41,367 nucleotides of DNA from contig NVVD01000011.1 in the NCBI GenBank assembly GCA_002402105.1, forward strand, positions 57,871-99,237, in the 5' to 3' direction. Positions within the stretch are counted from its first letter, which is position 1, and every line of letters begins with the position of its first letter. The notes under the pieces were generated by a model. It was not told where the DNA came from. It did no database searches and saw only the letters and a list, made by a program, of their open reading frames with translations. Source of the stretch: Candidatus Cloacimonadota bacterium. GTDB taxonomy: Bacteria; Muiribacteriota; UBA6191. The translations under genes were made by a program, and so were the position numbers. Positions 21,001 through 24,086 of this stretch are shown in pieces.

Positions 21001-21422
21001 TTTTCAATACCAGGAGAGTAACCAGGAGCAACTGTACCTGCATTAATTAAATCAACATTTAAAGACCCACTACCACCTAAAATAGCCCCACTATCAATTG
21101 TAAGCACTGAACCAATAGCTTCTTTATTTTTTTCAAGATCAGAAAAATCATAGACTACATTACTATCAAGAACAGTATCTTTGATAGAGCCACTATTTTT
21201 AGTTTCTGTTTGAATCGTTTGAGTGATAGTAGCTAAATTAGAATTATCATTAGAGTGATTGCTAAAAATATCTGTAGCTAAACCAAGTACAGGGTCTGCT
21301 GAAAGTAAAACTCTTGGCTCTAAGGCATCAATTTGAAAGAGGTTTTTTTGCCCTCCTGATGAACTTTTTTGTTTTTTTTGAAATCGTCTATTTTTGAATA
21401 TTTTTGGGAATTTTTTACTCAT
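1..21422 (-). CDS. Giant LEPR-type repetitive surface/secreted protein (3' end outside window)
   Basis: One open frame runs from an ATG at 21422 to the left window edge without a stop: 7140 full codons, with the C-terminus missing. The ATG has an AAAAGG ribosome-binding site nine bases upstream. Order of parts: basic leader (residues 1-27); LEPRVLLSADP signature (34-44); glycine-rich strands with APGYSPG (132-138), like autotransporter passengers; an NHL-type propeller; then about 25 divergent units of about 155 residues. A typical unit contains a VDF/IDY anchor, DGxxGxLLxVSGxLxxNVxxFF, GGFAFEKS, LSDG, VDLLTLGAxNVxAFxG, FALAL, W-SLKA and a VGIDGL-like end. I saw no cysteine while translating it, and Asp is abundant, as in giant secreted adhesins. 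LEPR-type leaders are known from very large bacterial surface proteins; adhesin or matrix function here is inferred. The operon upstream encodes its probable exporter. No RTX nonapeptide array is visible, but the C-terminus is unseen. Confidence 0.9.
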   Translation of the reverse strand, partial: MSKKFPKIFKNRRFQKKQKSSSGGQKNLFQIDALEPRVLLSADPVLGLATDIFSNHSNDNSNLATITQTIQTETKNSGSIKDTVLDSNVVYDFSDLEKNKEAIGSVLTIDSGAILGGSGSLNVDLINAGTVAPGYSPGIENVSTFTQLSGGTLEIEIGGTGAAGAADGFDQLNVTNTASFDGLLDVKIINGYDASVGDTFDIITFGDTSTKFASIDGLFGFKDDYYFEVVEKSDRIQLIVRELFDGSDISISTGDVAANNSLGTLINTTYFTGGTASVEIQADIKIDKFVSLNGTFIFETGTQEITLKDNSGTSFDNVPDTYTMSVLNSDLSTLGGNHPVDGIAIDQSGNVYVSAGEDELVYKITPDGTKTVFAGINNNVSNTAVGDKLAVSFERQMGLKFSNDYSTLYIMDKDNDNIRQIDMATGIMSNFYDFGDRNNFNGSNHAGPVDMAFASNGDAYVTIYHASAASVYKLPLDGSKATKILSTSNNVWGLEILNDKLYVTSTHATNSQIRKYDLDGNHIADIVTGMANVYYSSFDSQGRLWWGESGSLKMRDTDGTISTIMTGLGTLSRDIDFFGDDIYIVDLSNDSLIKVSLDDKTKITTDTLTIAAKDVTVFAGVNAGSTDQAGLSLVDADFALSIFTAQDDNTRQWVAFNGSAASASMVGLPGVTIDATNIVVELNMQATEGSVIDFKAMTDASSTYKVSTSADPLDDISFLTDGSLGDNIKFTSDLDVNVQDFFTVNGSFAFEKASQTVILNDVDATEITVDLLKVGGSNLNAFAGLNSGSTDKVGLVLSDVTFGFVLATNQADSTKKWSALYSEVGTASFTGVNNLTIDASDLIVEVNNSDISGLEMDLLKSPITIDVGSSQTIDLTIDGASQNIVSISGTLGINVNNFFTINGGFAFNKSSETITLENGDTVDVDLLTLGASGASAFAGTNGDTADKIGFTLNDVEFALALMTEKDVAKRDWMALKASAGSFDFAGINGVTVEGSNINVQINQKATQYVVDFQASNLDIATSSSTSMTLDFDGAKKELLQVSGNININIADFFIVDGGFAFSKSTQSVKLSDTSTITVDLLTIGANNASAFVGINGGSDDAIGFNTTGVNFGLALMTDQANKSRKWTSLKASATGASFVGLPKDYTISASDLSLEINLKDSVDAFVVDYSTDALTIATSSSTSIDLNMDGANLELLKVSATLDIKLSNFFSISGGFAFEKSTQNLTLSDGSSVEVDLLTLGANNVSAFAGLRGGSADQLGLVLTQVNLALVFATSKQDTSLKWTSLKADAGGIELVGIDGLTLSSNAMTIEMNIKSHDAKLIDYAATALVVDTSSSTTMTLDMDGTKGELIKVAGNVDLNVYDFFTVNGGFAFVKTSEVVTLADGSEVEVDLLTLGAENVSAFAGLNGGSTDQIGLVLSGLSFGLAIMSDQNRDDRSWLALKGNIGSLSFEGVDGLVVTASNFVLDINHYTGLDGASNIEISKDVSENIVTTSTEKVTTTTTKTNTQVSLDIKDTLGQVNLTYNSNNSNFTIDKADSDADLITKITTSFEGLVGIGSGNVLVTGTKSSGFLIEFNNALNGNSINGLAISTIAPTITSSVVETNVASTVQSEIQILTIDASLTASGRYVLSFDGQKSRAIRFAGSDVTNNASAIKKALERLSNVGSGNVSVVYDNTSTITSQRYTITFKNNLANTSLGLITVDNKGLKDATISLAIDSEGVDVIGETQRITIGNESVNQFKITTNSKTTQNISSSATAQQVQDAINKALDNSTGLHSSVVKISDGVWDVTFKGELVGIDQALMTLSISSLNTNADIFIQAMGQTIVDIQTQQIVNTIVIVTETITVLETPADLVVDFDAQNLNILTSSSTSIDLDMDGARGNLISASGTLDLNVFGFLQLNGNFAFEKYETQVTLSDESVKNIDLLTLGGENISAFVGVDGGTADQIGFALTGVDFALALMTDQADSTLNWMALKASAVSSSFEGLGSDLIISSSDLLIEVNQADKDGLVVDFLTSPMGIKTSNNGSIELDMDGSRLELLSVSGNLDINIYNFFTVSGGFSLNKYTETMTLSDGSSVDVDLLTLGATGLDAFVGVNGGTADEIGFKVEDADFALSILKEKGGTNRKWTSLYSTIAKSEFVGLSDKLTIESSDLLLEINKKASDGTVVDFATKSLDVQTSASTILTLNFDGARSELLRVSGNLNIDVAGFFTVNGAFALSKSTETITLSDASTATVDMLTIGANNVDSFIGINGGSDDEIGFKTTGVNFGLALMTDQANKLRKWTSLYATATSSSFVGVDDLTVSASNVSLEINLQDSVDSLLVDYSTDALSIDTSSSTTIDLTIDGVKGELLKVSATLDISVFGFFKVNGDFSFEKSSKTVVLSDGSSVDVDLLTLGANNVAAFAGLDGGTVDQLGLSLVQVNFALAISTSKQDPTQKWTSLKAEAGSISLVGIDGLTVQATSMLVDINQASQNGKLIDYSAQSLDVDTSTTTSLTLDMDGTKGELIQISGNLEINVFDFFTVNGGFAFVKTSEVVTLADGSEAEVDLLTLGGNDVSAFAGLNGGTADQLGFVLSGVSFGLAIMSDKNRDDRSWLALKGNVGSLSFEGVDGLEIAASDFFIDVNQYTGSKDASTIEISKDVSENIVTTTTQKVTTTTTVTNTVLALNLKETLGQVTIDYNSTNSNLTIDKTDSDATLLTKITSAFETLVGSGNVLVTGTKANGFFVEFNNALNGNNVTNFTLTTQAPTLTSSVVETSATSTGVSEVQILTIDATLTASGRYVLSFDGQKTKAIRYAGNDVTNNAKYIRQALEKLSNVGTGNVSVAFDQSSTISSQKYIVTFKSGLAKENLSLITVDNKGLRNATVSIGLDTEGIDLLGETQRISISTETSASYKITLNINSQNYTTGNISIDADAQAVQDAINKVLENNTGSHSKVVKISAGVWDVSFQNELAGIDVAAMSLVIDAKTVNASFYIQSMGETKVDTLTQQIVNSVLVVTETITVLEYPADLVVDFDAKNLDVLTSSSTNITLDMDGARGNLISASGTLNVDLFNFFQMSGNFALEKYETQVTLSDGSIKNIDLLTLGGENITSFVGMDGATADQLGFEVTGVDFALALMSDQADSTLHWTSLKASATSASFVGLGDDLTISSSDLSIEINKADKDGLVVDFLTSPMAVKTSNTGVIEFDFDGAKLETLSVSGNLDINVYNFFQVSGGFSLNQSTETMTLSNGNTVLVDSLTLGASSVNAFVGVNGGTADEIGFKVQNTDFALALLKEKDGSRKWTSLYSNIGSAAFVGINDLGIEATNLSLQLNQKASDNTVIDYQAKSLDVKTSASTNITLDFDGADGDLLQVSGDLKLQVSDFVHLSGSFALKKSDKTITLNNNEEVQTDALIIAGSGVDFFAGVNYEKSNELGIKLTDGDFALALLTDKSDSKRSWTAFHSSVSELALVGISGINLAAQGINVDVNNSANDGTVVDFAADTFEIEVSSSETITFTESNEVTRVSIDNALLSLGGFVVVSGGFYFEKSTGAYQVDIKTGLTQDIVNDLNIKTDLNDLRTAGVLSDDYSTITDVSLDSLIMSGSNITLYVGVDKYFTDLNGNNVIDEGETDDSAFGILLDQIDLGLVMMSVSDIADNNADESILPSFYAVQANWNDAIDLDWGLLQFSIETIKLNYNSSGNWGNSGKNYGAYADFSSAPIDVPLTGTETTLTFDYSRNLIGVELLGAELSIASAFTIRGDFAFEYSSGVQLDIVTGITSGQSSLGSLLDYSSNGGATLENVPMNVMTLGGNIDIIVGDVDDPLFAVEDIKFGLAIMKADKTADTSKILPTMYAFQVEVALPNINFGELSIELSTVSLNLNTGSKWKGSILGTNPFVNFAGSFPADEANNISSGFDLNIGGDSLNLNYGSSLIGVTLGEAKLTIGSYLHISGSLSLNFISGVTLDVESQIKTYENVIMKGFTIGGSNINIFMGVKGPYFGEGDKGDTMGFYAKNVNFAVAVFNVDAKKNTELKSGKFLSVSLDTENVGLVGFESFLVAEIDASIFKLNTGKIGNTIASIDYSRVYPDGFSVAAGDIDINLDYDSFLIEVQLTNVNLQISQFLYLSGSFAFSMGRTETVKANFGDLATINPILSNNLDVDVDIITIGAQDVFGFAGVGGPYFVDADKDGHPDLDLDGELIRNKDAIGVSIADVDLALAILKFKGVTGADASHPDLLAQEVFLKTQNITFLAGNASVLEGAIVGLESVLTAKVQDISVELNTSSIPTAFVALGGAAFALRSPSIDFLASFPADGDKPAGFEVATGGTPVYLTYDQELISAKVDYAEFDIAGVIQGSASMAFNKKGSQEVVLSDGTTTTVTSLEVALVNANAFIGVGGYFQDTNGNGRIDEFDTTNSSAIGIAIEDLDFGAIFMRDNESLGIYVAAKASIKSAGLVGLEGFAEFSVNDFNFQFNAGISEGGNVVDFSKSGVDGTPYTIDTGSPENSISFDYDKAFLEVSGLVHLGILDAINIDGYVRLEITTSSIELQFAAQATFNTKAISPLVANGTLIIADGALYGSMFIGGKGENGAIVDTALFSIGGTFELDINTSSEQKIIQVPYFEDNGDLAFKTLALNPNMLRLAGSAFVDIAGFAKMDGEIELLIENTTINIKMDLSLSMGFFGSINISGEAFLGYTESEGAVFALRLEADAKALNVGLISIEAGITVMINTSQTEEHAGVLKNTFLVGFDGSATLVVFEGSFKGSVGVVDGQFELRVDEFKIDYFGVVTLEVSGYIKSADDFFFEAEAKMGIDLGILELKGRIYLAVGNNGFAAEISGSLVAKLSLGFITKRFTLASFSAGISYWDPTLKVSLSVTIAGISFSGSRTWEIGKAHVDKTKTTMLIERNNLLLNDESVIDVTIGGTKKSEEYTTYKIDKKAIFNGRLNISVLDSYEAKDGDVFDIISFDDGVGQFDVATGIYGYNKDFYFEIVKTSSKLKLIVRELVEGDELYLIGNTEDANTAIGTLVNNKYFGETEGSIEVDATLRISDEVYVNGLLQVDLVQKDTTLSNGIVLDTDVWTFSGRGVEYFYGANALVPEDQLKSEIGLFSDNANLAVVLINSKVEEDTRSWISLEGIINTDSLSYKGMTYATISNNERIIIEGSKIFGINEIGIENNEFIDFSGENALDISDDLGNLAVFDELYSDRERFDLVGSIDMNIDDYDITGDFSFTSSAFSGVHAVAKNTVVKLEFTDIDMAIGAISNRNFGLVIASQGLLMEASGETILEGSLFYDTTADLSAVSINHSGLKYTGIEISFDGSSYSFIDQPASTDLSAVSITNLDGKLGSIFSISGDFGFKSDKAKGEITVIAKDASISIGAGDYIVGVNNAFIGLVHGPDGTALEAKSNEIFAKFGDKFELSAKKAAVLWNTTGEDYVGKTIRTAGITYEYTDLIQSTSLQEIRLDEAYLKVDDFIYLEGNFAVSKNVDAKVRVGEVGTTRIGQIDAQLLTIAAENVYGFAGLNQGEPDEIGVRLEDVNYALVFATDKNNQTYTAIKADIHRAGFVGFDLIPTQIFDLDISDVVLNLNSKVVSSVDGRERVLDFTEVLDVYTGATTSVAFDMKALQGELLQAAVTLDLSIGDFIGLSGSFGIQKYIHQTDVYDINGNREAVAVDLLSIGADGASGFVGVNKDSIDAKGFAINNVNVALAIMSERGGANRTWSALQASVGGFEAVGFNSLIEGVSFDFAGIGVLMNTAASDSTVIDFGNDNALEVWTAPHKTVKFDMSGLQGATTEIFGNVSLNLYDNIDISGGFSYKETNQVLVLSDNDLTNEKRTIAEASMSSFGLYHASAFIGTRGADNTSNNDDSGLILENVDLALAIFNEKNGNRSWMSLKSNIELAQIAGLDNVDLLISDTHLTINEASSDGLVIDYVNQADSEEIIRYKGNDFGATDLTLTVGANADGIRQSVKFDMDDSLGDYLKLSGFANINLFNLVTFDGAFAVETKKQAIVVSNNTIIAEEREYLQTDLLTFGMFGVNAFVGDESTGVGIELSDVNLALALFSEVDGDRKWTSAVADIGGLEISGIDGFELFTTDTHLKINKESADGKVIDYRFDQDIEDVTLVEQAQDVIDLQNPNFDDLTLLTTGIIDDVFIRSYEDLAGNKYTYHDDTLDFSSLSLDSFEVIPAIKEVEAAPATPESDAVEAVEAVAKKTMFFYKDKKGNKYTFIDDDDDLKFTYTSFDNIVYNVEIDDGEVSLEGNTNISQGLPTLVKFEKAYRATDLSVLVGVDDLGAEVFVDLKMDDSSGDYFKIDGYVSLNLFDTLEINGGFAIERSSQTLVLSSNSVTDEKREVVGAEMLSFGLYHADAFAGVRGDDGESTSDDLGLIIEDIDLALAIFTEKDGDRSWTTLKANVGAVSLNLIEGITGGITDTNILLNTASDDDMVIDYQFDEDLETITSLEKVSESDGLTEGELNVFNNQYKYKKVKKKRYFKDQVTEDKYLIESFYDSRNDKIVKGFEVDGDIYIMKKTSYKIKIGSIFGHNFYQTITERNIVDVITTPEIETIDFTNTKIELNVGSDVDGNIQKVTLDIDDSKGDLFKITGRVNLNIFNALVVEGGFSLENSFETIVVSDNKLTDEKREVLTAKTTKLGISDASAFMGNRGADDTSLFDDSGFILNDVNLSLALFSNEDRHWMTLKADVGLATFAGIDGVDASVSNTNILINKAANDGSLIDYKYTEDETITTLAVVSAEDKIAKTETEIEFINDNFSHKYSKKNKEHTFKDKDGTKFIVELTAQAKKGDIGGIFTIDDGTIYEVKRFVTYKTINLIFKTIKIPRVSWKIVGAIDPDKELKTVEFKATELTMSVGVDSTGVERFTTFDLDDAKGDLLQIAGHIDVNFYDDIQVSGGFAFEKSVTYVYASDAETGNEGRYEFSADLLALGIYNASAFIGSKDNGFSLQNVDLAFVSLQNTERPQDKYSTIQANIGSMEVIGIDGLALTVNNTQLQVNKADIDGFVVDYQFNDDIDSLGNDQAVTDLEVALGVDADGVLQILKLDIDDNRGDFFEVSGEVILDIDGFLQVSGGFALQKVNAKYISITNDQVQSDDSIQADILTFGMYGVDAFVGTRGETSKEDSGVELSDVNLALALFDEVDGNRKWSSVFADVGGISIL
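6700..7950 (-). other. Central non-canonical section of the giant protein
   Basis: Here the frame stays open but the VDF anchors and the W-SLKA and LTLGA motifs stop. The protein is instead long amphipathic beta strands such as GFFGSINISGEAFLGY, FEGSFKGSVGVVDGQFELRVD and GILELKGRIYLAVGNNGFAAE, ending with FSGSRTWEIG. On its C-terminal side (about 6250-6710) a passenger-like block (DGDVFDIISFDDG, FYFEIV, LIVRELVEGDELYL) repeats the one near the N-terminus at about 20680-20900. The section may be a separate fold or a hinge between two repeat arms. Confidence 0.5.
8259..8294 (-). other. EF-hand-like calcium loop in the giant protein
   Basis: Twelve codons read DTNGNGRIDEFD, a near-perfect EF-hand/dockerin-type loop: Asp or Asn at positions 1, 3 and 5, Gly at 6, Ile at 8, Asp at 9 and Asp at 12. 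It follows the motif FIGVGGYF in a repeat unit. Confidence 0.65.
8907..8942 (-). other. EF-hand-like calcium loop in the giant protein
   Basis: The codons read DADKDGHPDLDL, with Asp at positions 1, 3 and 5 and Gly at 6. They sit at the equivalent place in the next repeat unit, after FAGVGGPYFV. Proline replaces the usual hydrophobic residue at position 8, so binding is less certain than for the loop at 8259-8294. Confidence 0.5.
10599..10634 (-). other. EF-hand-like calcium loop in the giant protein
   Basis: The codons read DLNGNNVIDEGE: Asp, Asn and Asn at positions 1, 3 and 5, Ile at 8, Asp at 9 and Glu at 12. The loop lies after YVGVDKYFT, the same structural position as the loops at 8259-8294 and 8907-8942. 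Confidence 0.6.
11925..15395 (-). repeat. Super-repeat copy B (3471 bp) of the giant gene
   Basis: This is the second tandem copy of the five-unit-plus-insert block, running from the VDFLTSP anchor at 15387-15395 to the next VDFLTSP anchor at 11916-11924 (1157 codons). After 11924 a partial third copy continues for about two units and then diverges, so the array probably grew by unequal duplication of the whole block rather than of single units. Confidence 0.8.
12400..13560 (-). repeat. Inserted two-part domain in super-repeat B
   Basis: This is the second copy of the inserted domain, with the same order of parts: ENIVTTTTQKVTTTTTVTNT, LTIDATLTASGRYVLSFDG, IRQALEKLSNVGTGNVSV, YIVTFKSGLA, VQDAINKVLEN and TETITVLEYPADLVVDFD. 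It is clearly homologous along its whole length to the copy at about 15880-17020, which marks it as part of the duplicated block. Confidence 0.65.
15396..18857 (-). repeat. Super-repeat copy A (3462 bp) of the giant gene
   Basis: Between the anchor MDLLKSP (18849-18857) and the matching VDFLTSP (15387-15395) lie five repeat units plus the inserted domain at about 15880-17020. The unit order (LTSP-like unit, VVDF unit, VDYSTDAL unit, KLIDY unit, insert, PADLVVDFD unit) is repeated exactly in copy B. The length is 1154 codons. Roughly three quarters of bases match copy B in the parts compared by eye. Confidence 0.8.
15880..17020 (-). repeat. Inserted two-part domain in super-repeat A
   Basis: About 380 residues break the regular units. 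They start with a threonine-rich stretch (ENIVTTSTEKVTTTTTKTNT). Segments follow of the type LTIDASLTASGRYVLSFDG, AIKKALERLSNVGSGNVSV, YTITFKNNLA and VQDAINKALDN. The pattern 'Q-L-I...G-f-LsF-G...a-i-kAle-Ls-iGsGNVsV...y-itF...La' resembles a strand repeat I associate with giant surface proteins; I cannot give it a family accession. It ends in TETITVLETPADLVVDFD. Confidence 0.65.
19650..20460 (-). other. NHL/SMP-30-like beta-propeller domain inside the giant protein
   Basis: The segment reads as consecutive blade-like repeats, for example VDGIAIDQSGNVYVSAG, YSTLYIMDKDNDNIRQID, PVDMAFASNGDAYVT, YKLPLDGS, IRKYDLDGN and FDSQGRLWWGESG. The alternation of 'G-ia-D-sGnvYV' and 'I-kid-dG' strands is characteristic of NHL or SMP-30 type six-bladed propellers. 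It interrupts the first repeat unit of the array. Such domains usually bind protein or glycan partners; the ligand here is unknown. Confidence 0.7.
21291..21323 (-). other. LEPR-XLL-type N-terminal signature of the giant protein
   Basis: Codons 34-44 read LEPRVLLSADP. The motif follows a lysine/arginine-rich leader that has no hydrophobic Sec signal peptide. This LEPRxLLSAD pattern recurs at the N-terminus of very large bacterial repeat proteins. Its presence without a classical signal peptide suggests a special targeting or export signal; that role is an inference. Confidence 0.8.
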
Positions 21423-21431
21423 AATAGTATG

Positions 21432-21437
21432 CCTTTT
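21432..21437 (-). promoter_or_regulatory. Ribosome-binding site of the giant gene
   Basis: On the minus strand AAAAGG ends nine bases before the ATG at 21422. It supports that start and the unusual basic N-terminus that follows. Confidence 0.6.
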
Positions 21438-21460
21438 GGATTTTTAATTATCGCAACAAA

Positions 21461-21486
21461 AGCTATAAACAAAATTGTCTATAGCT
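21461..21486 (-). other. Leader hairpin upstream of the giant gene
   Basis: Perfect 7-bp arms AGCTATA and TATAGCT flank a 12-base loop, about 40 bases before the giant gene's start. No strong T-run follows on the minus strand, so it is more likely a leader structure or weak attenuator than a terminator. Confidence 0.35.
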
Positions 21487-21551
21487 TGGTTTTATTTTTA
21501 TACTTTATCTAATTTACAGAACTCTTACTTAGGGCTCATCTAAAACCCTAG

Positions 21552-21581
21552 ATTATACAGTAAATATCAATAAAAGTCATA
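21552..21581 (-). promoter_or_regulatory. Candidate promoter of the giant gene
   Basis: On the minus strand a consensus TATAAT (-10, 21552-21557) lies 18 bases after a weak TATGAC (-35, 21576-21581). It would give a leader of about 120 bases containing the hairpin at 21461-21486. It occupies the 254-base gap between the adaptor gene and the giant gene, so the giant gene may be transcribed separately from the export operon. Confidence 0.4.
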
Positions 21582-21676
21582 TAGTATTTATAGTCAGTAT
21601 CAAAACAAAAATAAATAGTTTTAGTTGATTTTTGTCGACTTTTAGTAAATCGAGAAATAATAGGATTTATACTTAT

Positions 21677-22468
21677 TTATGGCTTTTTAAATAATAGTTT
21701 GGCAGTTACTCCGGGTATGGCTTTTAAGTCTTTATTATCAAAGTAAATTTTGACCTTAACCCAACCGCTTCCTGTATCTGCTATTGTTGAAAGGTATTTT
21801 ATTTGACCTTTTTTTATGAAAGTTTCATTGAGGCCTGTTATTTCAATAAAAATATTTTTTTGTTTTTCAAGCAAAATTTTTGCTGTAGTTAAATCAACAT
21901 TTAACTCTAAATAACAAGTAGAACTATCAACAACTCTAACAACAGTTTCACCTGTTTTAACCCACTCACCAATACTTGCTTTAACCTCAACAACTCTACC
22001 ATTAATAGGTGACTTTACAAAATATGATGACAAAATCTCACTAGAGATTAGATACTCTAATTTTTCTTTAATTTTTGTTGATGCTAAACTATCGTACTCG
22101 CCTTGCATTTTATTAAGTTGCATTTGATTTCGTTTTAACTCTGCTTTACTTACAGTTTGACTATTTTTAAAAAGTCTTTCTTTGGTTGTAACCATTTCTT
22201 TTAAAAGTTTTAAGTTTTTAAAAATGGTATCTATTTGAGAGGTATCATCATAAACTAATTTACGACGCTGTACCTCTAGCTTTTGAAGACGACTATCTTG
22301 ACGCATTAAAATTTGGTCTATTTTAATTTTATCGCCTTCTTTAATTTCAATAGACATTAATTTAGCATCCATAGAAAAACTCAAGTTAACGTCTTCAATA
22401 GGCTTAACTATACCAATTAAATTAGCATAATTTAAATAAGTTAAACAAATAAACAGTATAGATTTCAT
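21677..22468 (-). CDS. Periplasmic adaptor (membrane fusion) protein, HlyD/RND type
   Basis: This 263-residue protein has a short hydrophobic N-terminus (1-20). A split biotinyl-lipoyl fold follows: a first half at about 20-58 with IEIKEGDKIKIDQILMRQD, and a second half at about 150-182 with VKSPINGRVVEVKASIGEWV. Between them is a coiled-coil hairpin (about 59-140), and a beta-barrel domain follows (185-263). These proteins bridge an inner-membrane transporter and a TolC channel. At 263 residues it is much shorter than HlyD (about 480) and close to minimal RND-type adaptors. The start codon overlaps the stop of the TolC-like gene by four bases, so the two are translationally coupled. No cognate ABC or RND pump is encoded nearby, and the partner motor may be the SecA-like protein of the same operon (inference). 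Confidence 0.8.
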   Translation of the reverse strand: MKSILFICLTYLNYANLIGIVKPIEDVNLSFSMDAKLMSIEIKEGDKIKIDQILMRQDSRLQKLEVQRRKLVYDDTSQIDTIFKNLKLLKEMVTTKERLFKNSQTVSKAELKRNQMQLNKMQGEYDSLASTKIKEKLEYLISSEILSSYFVKSPINGRVVEVKASIGEWVKTGETVVRVVDSSTCYLELNVDLTTAKILLEKQKNIFIEITGLNETFIKKGQIKYLSTIADTGSGWVKVKIYFDNKDLKAIPGVTAKLLFKKP

Positions 22469-24066
22469 TGAAAAGTCTCATAATAAATTTTAGATGGAAT
22501 ATTTGTTAAATCAATTGTTTTAGAAAAATTTTCATAATCAGGAAAGTAAATAGGCATCATTAACCCCATAAATTTATCATAATTAACTTTATTAATTTTA
22601 TTTGATATAAATTGATTAACGATCTTTCTTTTATAAAGGCTGACTTCTTCTTCTTTTTTAATTAAATCTCTGATATCAACTTGACCAAATTTAAATTTTT
22701 TAACTTCACCCTCTAGTAATTTTTCTTTGATAGCAAAAGCTGAGTTCATAATTTTTAATTGGTGTGAAGAGCCTTTCATAGTATTTAAGAGTATTTTTAA
22801 ATCAAGCATCACATTACGCTCTAAATATTTAAGCTCTGCTTCTGCTTGAATTAGATTTTGCTCAGCAATTGCCATAGAGTTTCTTTCTCTTTTAGGAGAT
22901 AAAGGTACACTATATTCTAAGCCGATTTTCCATGAGATATAATCATCTTGAAATGCTTCTTTGCTAATAGCGCCATCAGCCAAGTTTGATAACCAAGTAC
23001 TAGCAATGATATCTAAGTTAGCTTTAGCCTCATTTCTTTTTTTGTCTAACTCAATTTTAGATTTTTTATATTTTGCTTCTGCAATTTTAAATTGTGGCAA
23101 AACTTTTCTCATTTGAGAAAAGGCTTCAATCATTGATAGCTGAACATTATTTTCTTGATTTTCTATAGAAACATTAGTAGAAAACTGATAATCACTTTTT
23201 GTTGACAAATCTACATTCAATAATTTTAAAAGTGTGAACTTTGATTTGCTTTTGCTATTTAAAATAGCTGCTAGCTCAACTTCTCGAGACATACGAGTAT
23301 TTTTTGCTTCTAAAAAGTGCGATTTTGCAATCTCTCCACTTTCAACCTTAATCTTTAAAAACCTTTCGCTTTCTTGTAACAGTTTTACAGATTTTTTTAA
23401 ACTTTCAGCTAAATTTTGAGCTCCGTTTAATTTCCAGTATTCTCTTATGGTATAAGCAATTAAATCCATTGTTGTTTTTTCATAGTTTTGTCTTGCTACT
23501 TCTTCATCTAATTTTGCTTTATTAAAGTTTGCTAAAACAATATTAGAACCATAGCCCTTTAATAAAGGCTGTCTAAGAGTAAACTTAACTTGAGATTCAT
23601 ATTCTGTCTCATAGTTTCTAATGCTATCAATCAAGCTACTTCGGTTTCCGCTTTGCAGATACTCTATATCCCAGTTGGCTCCAGATACCATCAAGCCACC
23701 AATACCAGTTTTAAATGACCATTGGTCTTCGTGTTGAGTTGTTAAACCACCTCTACTTAAAGTTTGCCCTGTATTATTTGGCACTTTTGTTTCATGGTGA
23801 TTTAATTTTGCCATGTACTCTGGGATAAAAATATGTTTTTCGTAAGCTGTTTTAAAACCACTAGTTTTTAATTGCATCCGAGAGTAAAGTAAGGTCGCAT
23901 TACGTTTAATAACTTCTCTTATTAAACCCTTTAAAGGTAAAGGTATAATTTGCTTATCTAAATTTAGATATATTTTAGATATATTTCTTTCAACTTTAAT
24001 AGCTGAATAAATATCAGTAGAGAAAAGAGAAATTAAACTTCCCAATATATAAATTGTTTTTTTCAT
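22465..24066 (-). CDS. TolC-family outer-membrane efflux/secretion channel
   Basis: The protein has 533 residues and a signal peptide at 1-22 (hydrophobic core YILGSLISLF, likely cleavage after IYSA). The body has the two-fold repeated long helices of outer-membrane efflux proteins: heptad-rich segments around residues 200-290 and 395-480 (for example LIQAEAELKYLERNVMLDLK). Strand segments such as VKFTLRQPLLKGYGSN match the family's 'l-QPLl-G' motif. Its role is a trimeric channel through the outer membrane with a periplasmic tunnel. It begins 20 bases after the SecA-like gene and overlaps the adaptor gene by four bases. Together with its neighbours it is likely to form the exit path for the giant protein. 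Confidence 0.85.
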   Translation of the reverse strand: MKKTIYILGSLISLFSTDIYSAIKVERNISKIYLNLDKQIIPLPLKGLIREVIKRNATLLYSRMQLKTSGFKTAYEKHIFIPEYMAKLNHHETKVPNNTGQTLSRGGLTTQHEDQWSFKTGIGGLMVSGANWDIEYLQSGNRSSLIDSIRNYETEYESQVKFTLRQPLLKGYGSNIVLANFNKAKLDEEVARQNYEKTTMDLIAYTIREYWKLNGAQNLAESLKKSVKLLQESERFLKIKVESGEIAKSHFLEAKNTRMSREVELAAILNSKSKSKFTLLKLLNVDLSTKSDYQFSTNVSIENQENNVQLSMIEAFSQMRKVLPQFKIAEAKYKKSKIELDKKRNEAKANLDIIASTWLSNLADGAISKEAFQDDYISWKIGLEYSVPLSPKRERNSMAIAEQNLIQAEAELKYLERNVMLDLKILLNTMKGSSHQLKIMNSAFAIKEKLLEGEVKKFKFGQVDIRDLIKKEEEVSLYKRKIVNQFISNKINKVNYDKFMGLMMPIYFPDYENFSKTIDLTNIPSKIYYETFQ

Positions 24067-24086
24067 AGTTGTAACCTAGTTTGAAT

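Noticed and set aside
1-21422. About a dozen plus-strand open frames of 60-133 codons opposite the giant gene
   Set aside because: They run antisense to a continuous repetitive minus-strand frame, have Ser/Pro/Lys-rich composition typical of reverse-complemented repeats, and recur at equivalent places in each unit.
1-21422. RTX nonapeptide (GGxGxDxLx) calcium repeats as the export signal
   Set aside because: No tandem RTX array was seen in the visible part; only three isolated EF-hand-like loops. The C-terminus is outside the window, so this stays open there.
21677-24066. Ordinary type 1 secretion or drug-efflux operon
   Set aside because: No ABC or RND pump gene is present, and the TolC-like and adaptor genes are co-transcribed with a SecA-like gene.
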